DNA of 64,000 bases from Neofusicoccum parvum. Lineage: Eukaryota > Ascomycota > Dothideomycetes > Botryosphaeriales > Botryosphaeriaceae. The stretch is from assembly GCA_020912385.1 (NCBI GenBank), contig CP087217.1:1364001-1428000 (forward strand), given 5' to 3'. The stretch's first letter is position 1, and each line of letters opens with the position of its first letter. Positions 56,099 to 64,000 of the stretch are shown here, piece after piece. Under the pieces are notes generated by a model. It ran no database searches and had not been told where the DNA came from. It was given only the letters and a program-made list of their open reading frames with translations. The position numbers and the translations under genes are program-made.

Positions 56099-57241
56099 CT
56101 ACACCACCGGGCTCGACACCTCGGTACTGATCTTCGCAATGCTCTCAAACTCCTCCGCTGGCGTCCTTCCCATGCCGCACTCCGATCCCACCCCAAACCG
56201 CCTGTGCCCCAACACCCTCTCCGCCGTCCTCAACCTCCTCTCAGTCCCTTCCGCATCTCCAGGATGCACCAACCCCAGATACAGCTCCGTCTGCCCCCAC
56301 TCCAACCCCTTCAACGGCTCAAAATACGCCTCGTCATCCCTATCCTTCGGCACCGGCAAATGCACCCACTGCAGCTCCCTCCCAACCGCCTTCATCACCG
56401 CCCCCGCCACCTCCACCAACAACCCCGTATCGCGCGGCTGCACAAAATGCTCATGCCCCAAATCGCCATAGCACAAATGCAGCCCCACCTCGACCGCCGG
56501 CGGCACCGCATCGACCAGCACGCGCACGCGCTCCACCACATGCGCCAACACCGGGCCGGGGTAGTACGGCGCGCAGTGGGGATAGTACACGCCCTCGAGC
56601 GTCGCGATCTCGCTCGCGACGTCGACCTGCACGGCCAGGTCGGCCGGCGGCACGGCGGCCAGGACGCCGCGCAGCGCGGCGACCAGCGCGCGCTCGTACA
56701 CCGGCTCCAGCGCCGCCTGGTAGCCCGTGGCCGCGAACACCATGACGCCGGCCGCCGTCGGCAGGCACACCTGGAAGCGCGTGCGCGCCGGGATGGCGCC
56801 CGCGGCGCGGAGCTGCGCGAACGCCGCGTACGACTCGATCGCCGCCGCGTCGTAGCCGGTCGCGAGGGGGGATGGGAGTTTGGCGAGTGTGGCGGCCAGT
56901 TGGGCGGCTGGGATGGCTGGGCCGGGGGTTTGGAGCGTCCAGTCGCGGATGGCTTCGGGGATGTGGCGGGCGAGGACTTCGCGTTGGAAGCCGGTGAAGC
57001 TAGAGGGGGGAGGCGTTGGTGAGGGGTTGGACAGGTGAGGTTGAGGAGGTTGGGGGGAAGTGTTCTCCGGGCTTTATGGAGAGGGGTCTTGGACTTACCC
57101 GCCGCGGTGGCCGGGCTCTCCGTCGGGGAGACGTCGCAGGCGGTTGGGGAAGGCGGCGGTTGACTTGCGGAATGCATCGCTGGCAGTTTCAGCACCGCAG
57201 AGGGAGCCGACAAGGTGGACGCCAAGATCTGCTCGGGCCAT
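56099..57241 (-). CDS. MetE/UROD-superfamily protein
   Basis: Two-exon gene (57241-57099, 56999-56099) for 347 residues. The N-terminus ADLGVHLVGSLCGAETASDAFR and RLRRLPDGEPGHRGG is joined by splicing to FTGFQREVL. Later blocks are RFQVCLPTAAGVMVFAA, VQVDVASEIATLEG, VGLHLCYGDLGHEH and GLVHPGDAEGTERRL, ending with FGVGSECGMGR. This is the pattern of fungal single-domain relatives of the C-terminal barrel of cobalamin-independent methionine synthase. The HLCYGD and ECGMG places correspond to the zinc/substrate side in MetE, with Cys in SECG retained. Such short proteins are not methionine synthases, and their methyl-transfer or lyase role is unknown. GC-rich through 56500-56900. Confidence 0.82.
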
Positions 57242-57930
57242 TGTGGTTGATCTTTGCGGGGGTGGTCTGTGGTTGCGGAGGGCGGTGCACGGTAGGTGCA
57301 CAGAAGCAAACGGAAGGTTGGCTGTGGGGAGCAATGTTGGGTACCTTGAGGGCAAGAAGATACCGTGATACTCTTCGTCTTCTGAGGAGTTGAAGTGTGG
57401 AAGTGCTGGTTTGGGCTCCGAATATACTCACCGAGAAGTTTAGCTATGTTCCGGCCGTGGTACAACACCGAGAATACAGGCCGATGATCGGTTAGCATGT
57501 CTTCAAGCTGGCGGGCTGCTTATCAATTGCTCTATTGTGAAGGAAAAAGACGTTTAGCACATGAATAAATCAGAAATAGTCAGTCTGTGATACCACCTAC
57601 ACGTGAAGTCCGAGGTAATGACTGAAATGATCCCTTTCTTAACTCCTGAAGTTATTTCTGACATGAGTCACAGAAGCAGTTGGATAGATGGCTTTGGCTG
57701 AGACATATATTTGTGCAACTTAGGAAGCCAACCTCTTCTAACGTAATTGTCTCTTCCGTTCTTATTAGAGGACGTAAAACTGCATTTCAAAATGAATGTC
57801 TTCATAATTTCTAAGCTAAAAGAGAAGGCCAGCTAGGGTGAAGGAGTCCGCAGAGCCGCCCAAACTACACCACGTTGTTTTGATAAGAACAACTTGTGGG
57901 ATCGGTTTTAGTGCCTCATAACGTCACACA
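57242..57930. other. intergenic
   Basis: Promoter of the MetE-like gene and 3' flank of the serine hydrolase gene. Nothing else seen. Confidence 0.4.
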
Positions 57931-59204
57931 CTAAGCTGCTCTCTTCCAAACTTCCTGTGAAAACTCTTTGATCAGCTCTGAGATCTGCTCATCTCCAGAA
58001 GGCATGATCTGCGCCGCAAACAACGCTGCAACTCCATTCCCATCCCGGTTCACAAACCAGTTCAGATTTCCGTGACCGCCCCAGGTGAGAGTATTGCTCT
58101 TTGACCCGATTTGAGGATTCTCATCAACAAAGAGCAGCCCACCGAGGCCATAATTCAGCCTCACGCTGTCCGGCACCATCCCGCCCGTCAGCGGCGCAAA
58201 CCTCCTCATTTTCTCCCTCAACGCCTTCCTCGCCTCCTCCACTCCCTCCCCCACCAGCTGCGGCTTAAACATCTCCTCTACCATGTCCTTCCCCAACACC
58301 CTCGGCTCCTCCTGCAACAGATCCCTACACACCTCCAGAAACGCCCCCACAGTCGCAAACACCCCACTCCCGCCCATACAATCGACCGGCCGCTCCGGCT
58401 GCCACCTCTCCGCCACGCCCAAGCCCCCACCCTCCCTCCTCTCCGCCGTCTGCACCAACCGCTCCTCCACATCCGGCCTCCGCTCGAGCCGAAAGGTCGC
58501 GTCGCGCACGCCCAGCGGGTCCCACAAGTTCACCCGCATGTAGTCCTCGAGCGCAACGCCGCCATTCAGGCGCTCGACCAGCTTCCCGGCCCAGTCGAGG
58601 CCGGAGCCGTAGGCCCAGCCGGCGCCGGGCTCGAAGACCAGGGGCGCGGCGTAGCGGCGGGCGATGTCGGACGACCTGTCGGCGAGCGTGGCGGGCTCGC
58701 CGCGCGACGCGCGCCACGCCGCCAGCGCTGCGTCCAGCCCGTCGTGGCCCGCGCCGGCCGTGTGCGTCAGGAGGCCGCGCAGCGTGAGCGGCTGCGTGCG
58801 CGCGCGGAAGGAGAGGCTGCCGGCGGCGTCGAGCGTGGCGATGGGCTGGCGGCAGAGCTCGGGAAGGTGGGCGTCGAGCGGGGCGTCGAGGGTGATGAGG
58901 CCGCGCTCGACGGCTTGGAGGGCGCAGATGGTGGTGAGGAGCTTGGTGCAGGAGGCGAGGGCGACGGTGTTGGAGAAGGTGATGGGCGGGGCGGAGGGCG
59001 CGGTGGTGGTGTGGCCGGCTGCGATTTTGAGGATGGGGGTGCCTGGCGTGGGCGTTATGGACGGCGGTGGAGAGGGAGGCAGGAAGATTGCCAGCACATA
59101 CCTTTCGAGTCGATGGCTTGCATTAGCACGCCTTGGAGTAGCCGGTGGTCGGTCCTGCCGTCCCAGGCAGTTGCCTGTTCGACTTTTTCCTCGAAGGTAG
59201 GCAT
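57931..59204 (-). CDS. beta-lactamase-family serine hydrolase/transesterase
   Basis: Two-exon gene (59204-59102, 59042-57931) for 404 residues of the class C beta-lactamase/transpeptidase fold (PF00144). The spliced start reads MPTFEEKVEQATAWDGRTDH then DSKGTPILKIAAG. The catalytic S-x-x-K is in ASCTKLLTT. The Tyr motif is GWAYGSGLDWAGKL. The third motif, KTG in lactamases, is replaced by WGGHGN, as common in fungal members. LRGLLTHTAG is also typical. Fungal relatives include LovD-like acyltransferases and esterases, so an acyl-transfer or ester-hydrolysis role is possible. No signal peptide is seen. The 58490-58900 part is very GC-rich. Confidence 0.9.
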
Positions 59205-59849
59205 TTCTCTTGCTCCTTGCTGCTGCGCTGCGGTACGAGGCTTGGCTGTGAGGTGTTCAGGGACCGGCAGGCCGCACATTTATGAAAGATGGTTGCCTTG
59301 GCTATCAGACCACTGGCCCAGCAAGGTGTTGCGGTTCATGATGGGTTAGCCAATCGCTGCGTCGCGAAGGATTCCGCAGTGTTCCTTCCCCGGCAAACCG
59401 GACGCCCGTAACGAGGATGTATTTTCAAACTGGATATGATTGACACAGACTCTAATCTTGCTCTCCGCTACTTCCGTAACTGATGGGATGCATGAGGGTC
59501 CGATTCACAGGCCCTGGATAACAACCAGGCAGACGTCGTTGTAGCCCCGCGATCTGCTTACATATGGTGTTTTGGGGATACGAAGCGGGGTATGGAATCC
59601 TCCACCAAGACCCTCGCTTCCAGCAATTAAGCAGTGGAGAAAAGGAAGCTGACATCTTACATGTGCATCTTCTAGCAGTAAAAGAACCCTGGTCTTATCC
59701 AAATGACCGCACCATCAGTTTCAGTATGGTTCGTATCCCTACGCCAGGCAATACTAACCAAACGCGTTTCTTCTCCCGTATTGCGACAGTTCCCAATAAT
59801 GGAAGTACGTTCTCAACATACCTTGGAAAGTTTTTCATTTCTTAGGGGA
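59205..59849. other. intergenic, missing 5' region of the DUF6536 gene
   Basis: The N-terminal membrane part expected for a DUF6536 protein is not found here in any frame. Otherwise featureless. Confidence 0.35.
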
Positions 59850-61128
59850 ATCTGAACTGTTCTATCGGCAAGATTGCTTCAAATGAAGAAGACTGGACAA
59901 TCGAGGGTGTGCGAATCGAATACTCCTAAGCCAGAATACACAGGATCATTGCCAACTTCAGCTCAGTGTATGGATGTTGGCAGTTGTCATATCTTGCAAT
60001 CTGACCAAGCTTGGATGCCTCATCTATTGCTACTTGGCGATATCTGAGAGACCATTGGTCACTATTGGGGATGCGGTGGACAGCTTTTTGACGCATCCGG
60101 ACAATACCACCGCTGGCTGTGGTCTCCTTTCATTCCAGGGAGCTAGCAAGAATCCCCCACAAGGAAGGCCCTATTGGCTACACCAGAGGCCACGTTGGAT
60201 ACATTCAACGCGGTGGATGTATCGATTCGCATGCTTCACAGCGTAAGTTCCCTGCTGCCTGCTGAAAGTTGTCGCGGGTCAACCACTAAACTGCACGATA
60301 GGTCCATGCTTTGCCTTCTACTGACCTCTTGTTTCTTGAGCGAAGGCATCCGAACATTGAATTCCTTCGGTGATGGAACTAGCCCATGGAGGCTAACTTT
60401 CGACCCATCAACCGTAAAATTAACGCCAGTCAGCTTCTCCATCCAGAGTGTGGTCGGTGTGGTTACGGTTACCAACTTGCCACAGCTTGTCGTCTCCACG
60501 ATATACGTCCTTTACAACGGTCTGCTTACCTCCATGCTGGCCGACCTGGAATGGTCACGATTTTCTTCAAAGAGAGCGCATCTCCGCGTTTCGGACCCCA
60601 GAGGAGACCAGAAATCCACCTATTGGCTCCAACTACCTTACCTGTACTCCTTACCTCTCCTTATCTGCACCACCTCATTCCACTGGTTCATATCGCAAAG
60701 CTTATTCCTCACGCGGATTTTCTACTACGAACGCAACTACGAAAATGGCGACAGTGGTAAAACCAAGGTCGGCCTCTACTCGGGATGCAGTTATTCGCCC
60801 ACCGCCATCATCGGAGCCATGGCTATCTCAGCTTTGATACTCGCTGCCATTGGAGTTTTGGCTTTTCGTCGGTATGAAGCGGGAATACCGCTTTGCTCCA
60901 GCAACAGTCTCGCCATCAGACTTCAGTGCAGCCTGTCATCCACCCAGGGATGATGTCGACCCATCCATGTCTGCACTTCAGTGGGGGGCCGTGGATCACT
61001 TACAGAGCAGCTCCCGCTACGAAGATGGAACAACTACAGGAGAAAGCCAGGAGCGAGATCAGCATGGGCATTGCTGTTTAACGAGCTGTGCCGTGAAACC
61101 GCCGGAGGAAGGCCGATTTTACTTATAA
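59850..61128 (+). pseudogene. DUF6536 membrane protein remnant
   Basis: Ordered pieces of a fungal DUF6536 multi-pass membrane protein. LNCSIGKIASNEEDWTIEG and VRIEYS end in a TAA; one base later the frame resumes with LSQNTQDHCQLQLSVWMLAV and PLVTIGDAVDSFLTHPD. A GT-AG intron (about 60245-60301) joins RFACFTA to SMLCLLLTSCFLSEGI. NLPQLVVSTIYVLYNGLLTSM, ADLEWSRFSSKRAHLRVSDP, STYWLQLPYLYSLPLLI and FISQSLFLTRIFYYERNYE follow. A second one-base shift near 60925 moves from GIPLCSSNSLAI to SAACHPPRDDVD, QHGHCCLTSCAVK and the end at 61128. The usual N-terminal helices are missing. The family's function is unknown. Two shifts plus the missing start argue for a dead gene. Confidence 0.7.
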
Positions 61129-61527
61129 TCCGTATCAGTTTGTCATATTTGAGCAATGGATGATGATGAACTAAATCTTGTAGGTGGCAGCGGGAATGCC
61201 TATAACATTTCCGTCTTCCCGGTAGACACAATAATCTCAAGTAAAGTATCACTCACAAGGTCGTCAGAATGATTCATACTGAATGCCACTTGAAGTATAC
61301 CTGATCTTTAATGAGACCCAAACGTCTTCAATTCATCTCCCAAAATTTCTTTCGTTCACTTCCTTCTGGAGATTCAGTAAATTCCTGACATCAAGTGTTC
61401 TCAACAAATCAATCAGCGCAGTAGAATTCCCAAGAGCAGTAGTGATAACCATCAAACAGCACTTCCAAGCCTAGACAAGCTGTGATAGGGGTCGATCTCA
61501 TGAGTGATGTGTCTGATTCCTATCAAG

Positions 61528-61628
61528 TCCTGCTGAGGCAGGATAACTATATACCCCTCCTTAAGGGGTAGGAGCCCGTCTGGGAATCCAGATGGATCCG
61601 GATATCTATCATCCAGATCCATCTGGAT
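61528..61628. repeat. three consecutive inverted repeats
   Basis: TCCTGC/GCAGGA (61528-61543, 4-nt loop), TACCCC/GGGGTA (61552-61570, 7-nt loop) and the 13-bp arms ATCCAGATGGATC/GATCCATCTGGAT (61586-61598 and 61616-61628, 17-nt loop). All are perfect and side by side. Confidence 0.75.
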
Positions 61629-61760
61629 AAACCATGACAAGCTGAACCTTTAGTAGCCGTGATGACAGCCCCAGACGTGAGTCACTTACTCATCGCTGCC
61701 TTCCTGTCCGAAATTTGAATGTGTTTCTCCAGTTCTGTCCGGTTTGGGGTTTATAAAGTT

Positions 61761-61784
61761 CGTTGTCGTTGTCGTTGTCGTTGT
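61761..61784. repeat. (CGTTGT)4 microsatellite
   Basis: Four perfect copies of a hexanucleotide. It gives a Val-rich open frame that I do not consider a gene. Confidence 0.8.
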
Positions 61785-62328
61785 CGCTTCAGTGCACGGC
61801 GGCGATGCTGCTCGAAGGAGGAGAAGGACGATTGCTCCTTTCTTGGTGAAACGTGCGAAGCCCCTCCAGCGCTCAATCAACGCTTTGCCTTTCTGCGTTT
61901 CTTCTCATGCACCAGTCGAATGCCTCTTTTTCGTCCGACGGCTTCTTTTCATCCAAGTGAAGATGGCGGAAGATGTCTGCTGTAGGGATAACAAGAGAAT
62001 TGATTAGCATCGGAGGCTTTTGGAGTATTGATGACAGGAGCCACATCAATGAAACTGAGCGTGAAGCATTACTTACATGGTTGATCACCTTCCCCAGTGG
62101 TCTCATCTCATCCCTGATCAGCGTCCGGTACGAGGACACGCCTGAGCAACGCGACGCTCCTTCACACGGCTTCTGGCAGGATGGATTGGATCAGGAGGAC
62201 AAGCCAGAGCGAGTGCCACGCAACTCTCTCGTGATCCATCGACCCCACGCAACGGTGTTGAATCTGAAGGTCGGATGCCTGAACGTGACATATACAGTGC
62301 CATGGGTAAAAGGGGAAAGGAAAGTGAG

Positions 62329-62338
62329 TATATAAAGG
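62329..62338 (+). promoter_or_regulatory. orphan TATA-like element
   Basis: TATATAAAGG on the plus strand. No plus-strand coding frame with a good ATG follows within 200 bp; the first ATG (62400) is directly followed by TAA. Possibly a non-coding transcript, or chance. Confidence 0.25.
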
Positions 62339-63100
62339 TGGGGCTGTGGTGTGGCCCAAAGGCCCTGGCTTCCATCACCACCCACCCACGATATCAGCGG
62401 ATGTAAATACTTGGGCTACCAGCTGGCTGAGCTGGGAACAAACAAAGCATCTCCTTTGATCAAGGACCGGTGCGGGCCGGGCAGGTGCCATGCATTGATG
62501 GAATCAAAGCAGGTCAGCAGGCAAGCAACTTGCAAAGTGTGGCCATCGGGTCTGTGATTTGCGAAGCTATTTGGCTAATCCAGCTGTTGGCCGTTAAGAA
62601 GAAAGAAAGGAAACCAGGAAACGACACTTCAATCCCCGAGTCGAGACACATCTGTTTGCTCACGGCCACATGCATTAGCAACTACCAACGCAGGAGCAAA
62701 AGAATCACGGCAAGAAAGAACGAGTATGGAAGAATATGTGAGAGCATTGTAGAGGAGTATGTACAAGTATTACTTTGTTTGTACCTTCGTGCTGCCCGTA
62801 ACAAACTACTTCCAAGGACGCCACCGTTACCACATATCCGCCCACCGCCGTCTTGTGAGGTATCTCCCCGAGTGTTTTTTCTTCCATTCGACGCCAAATA
62901 CTATACGTGTTCCAAAGGAGAAAAGGCAAGTATTCCAAATACAAACAATACAGGCAATAGAAAAACAGAAATTATGTTGAGGATCTGCCAACCAGGAGAA
63001 TTGCTGCGGAAGCGGAATGACAAAAGAAAAAGGGAGGCAAACAAACATAGGAACAGAGGTGGAAACTGATGCCTGTAACGCAAGTGCAGATGGGACGCGA

Positions 63101-64000
63101 TCAGACGTAGCGCATCTTCCTCGCAACGACCAAGCAAGTCACGACAAATGCGCACATGACACCCAGGATACCGAAGAACCACCCCAGGGTACCACTATCC
63201 AGCCCTGGTACTGGCACGTTCATGCCAAACAGACCGCAAATCAAGTTGAGCGGGACAAGAATCGTGGCGATGACCGTGATCTTTCCAAGCATCTCGTTGA
63301 CGGCGTTGCCCTGACCCAGGCTGTCAACCTGGATCTGCGCCAAGTAGTTGGAGTGACTGCGCGAAAGCATCTTCTCGAAGTGCGACAAGTTGCTCATCAT
63401 GGTGACGACGTGGTCCTGAATATCGCTGAGGTAAAGGCCTACGTCACCACGGGGCGCAACGCTGTACTGCTCGTTGCAGCGCTTAGCAAAGCCCTTAATG
63501 ACGTCCGCCTTCCCACCAAGGAGCCGCATCATCGACATGACCTTCTTGCGACATTCGCCAATTGCGCGCAGGATATTGCGCGAGTCCTCGGCGCGTGCGG
63601 TGAACACTTGGTCTTCAATTGCATCCGTCTCGTACTCGATGTCTCGAATAACGGGCCCAAAAGTGTCCACGATATCATCACTAAAAATGTCAGATTAGCA
63701 AAAAGAAATATGCTAGGATCTCGAGGATCTTACATAAGCGCATAGCAGATCCAGTCAGCGCTTAGGGAGATGTAATCCTTGAGGCGCCCAATTCTCTTCC
63801 GGACATTGGCCGCGTGCGGGTTTGGGGCAAACGTAAACGTCAGCAAGCCCTCACGGAAGACCACAGCGTAGACGTTGACAGGCTCCATGAAATCCTCGTG
63901 TTCCTTGTCCATCTGGTAGAACGAGCGGAAACAGACAAAGTAGTAGGACCGGAACAGCTCGACCTTCTCGCGTGCCTCCTGGGTCAGGATATCTTCGCGC
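63101..64000 (-). CDS. CorA/Mnr2-type magnesium transporter, 3' part
   Basis: The gene runs off the right edge; only the C-terminal portion is present (exon 64000-63734, intron 63681-63733, exon 63680-63101). The visible part reads PVNVYAVVFREGLLTFTFAPNPHAANVRKRIGRL and ISLSADWICYALIDDIVDTFGPVIRDIE. After the long helices (KKVMSMMRLLGGKADVIKGF, YLSDIQDHVVTMMSNL) comes the pore signature FGMNVP, with TM1 (KITVIATILVPLNLICGLFG) before it and TM2 (GWFFGILGVMCAFVVTCLVV) after it. FGMN is the eukaryotic variant of the CorA YGMN motif, as in the yeast Alr1/Mnr2 proteins that move Mg2+ at the plasma or vacuolar membrane. The start and N-terminal domain are outside the window. Confidence 0.92.

Larger units (their letters stand above)
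61129..63100. other. gene-poor stretch of about 2 kb with inverted repeats
   Basis: No gene could be supported on either strand, despite some moderately long frames (for example 61973-62335 on plus). It contains three inverted repeats, a short hexanucleotide repeat and a TATA-like site, listed separately. The right end should be the 3' UTR of the CorA gene. Confidence 0.4.

Noticed and set aside
58111..59349. 412-codon plus-strand frame
   Set aside because: Shadow of the beta-lactamase-family gene, whose catalytic motifs are on the minus strand.
61744..62007. Frame with a Val-rich hydrophobic stretch
   Set aside because: The hydrophobic part comes from a CGTTGT microsatellite and the frame lacks an ATG start.
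61973..62335. 120-codon plus-strand frame
   Set aside because: Has an ATG, but no motif, no signal peptide and an unremarkable composition; not enough to call a gene.
62470..63069. 199-codon plus-strand frame antisense to the CorA 3' region
   Set aside because: Low-complexity basic composition, no domain, and it lies where a 3' UTR is expected.

Overview
The window looks like nuclear DNA of a filamentous ascomycete (Pezizomycotina). The evidence is many short spliceosomal introns (about 47-100 nt, GT..AG, with CTAAC or CTGAC-like branch sites), a HET-domain gene, a Zn2Cys6 regulator, fungal DUF families, several MFS and OPT permeases, and mostly monocistronic genes on both strands. A dothideomycete-like origin is plausible, but that is only inference. 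No rRNA, tRNA, CRISPR array or intact transposon was recognised.

Layout. 0.3-8.2 kb: an alpha/beta-hydrolase, a DHA-type MFS transporter, a multi-pass membrane protein and a DHCR24-like FAD oxidoreductase. 9-18 kb: a decayed DUF7730-like gene, a classical SDR, a Zn2Cys6 transcription factor divergent from a DUF4267 protein, and a CorA-like membrane gene with an apparent frameshift. 18-27.5 kb: a tiny secreted Cys-containing protein with an internal YWKExGPCWG repeat, an old yellow enzyme, a second DHA-type MFS divergent from an arylsulfotransferase-like protein, and a LaeA-like methyltransferase. This block resembles a small accessory metabolite or peptide locus, although it has no PKS, NRPS or terpene synthase. 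28-39.6 kb: an M14 carboxypeptidase-like protein, an MFS sugar permease, an OPT permease interrupted by an amber codon at a normally Trp position, and a type-B carboxylesterase. Together these read as scavenging and uptake functions. 41-49 kb: a phenol-hydroxylase-like flavoprotein monooxygenase with a GC-AG intron, a DUF6924-like protein, a HET-domain protein and an unknown 368-aa protein. 50-59 kb: a frameshifted small secreted protein, a muconate-cyclase-type beta-propeller lactonase, a membrane-anchored histidine phosphatase that lacks the usual HD motif, a MetE/UROD-like protein and a beta-lactamase-family serine hydrolase. 59.8-64 kb: a broken DUF6536 membrane gene, a gene-poor stretch with three consecutive inverted repeats, and the 3' part of a CorA/Mnr2-type Mg2+ transporter running off the right edge.

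Exon structures were built by hand from splice signals. Where full exon sets are given, the summed coding length is divisible by three. Two themes stand out: the repeat-containing secreted peptide next to tailoring-type enzymes and an exporter, and the number of genes carrying single-base lesions, which are either recent decay or assembly errors.
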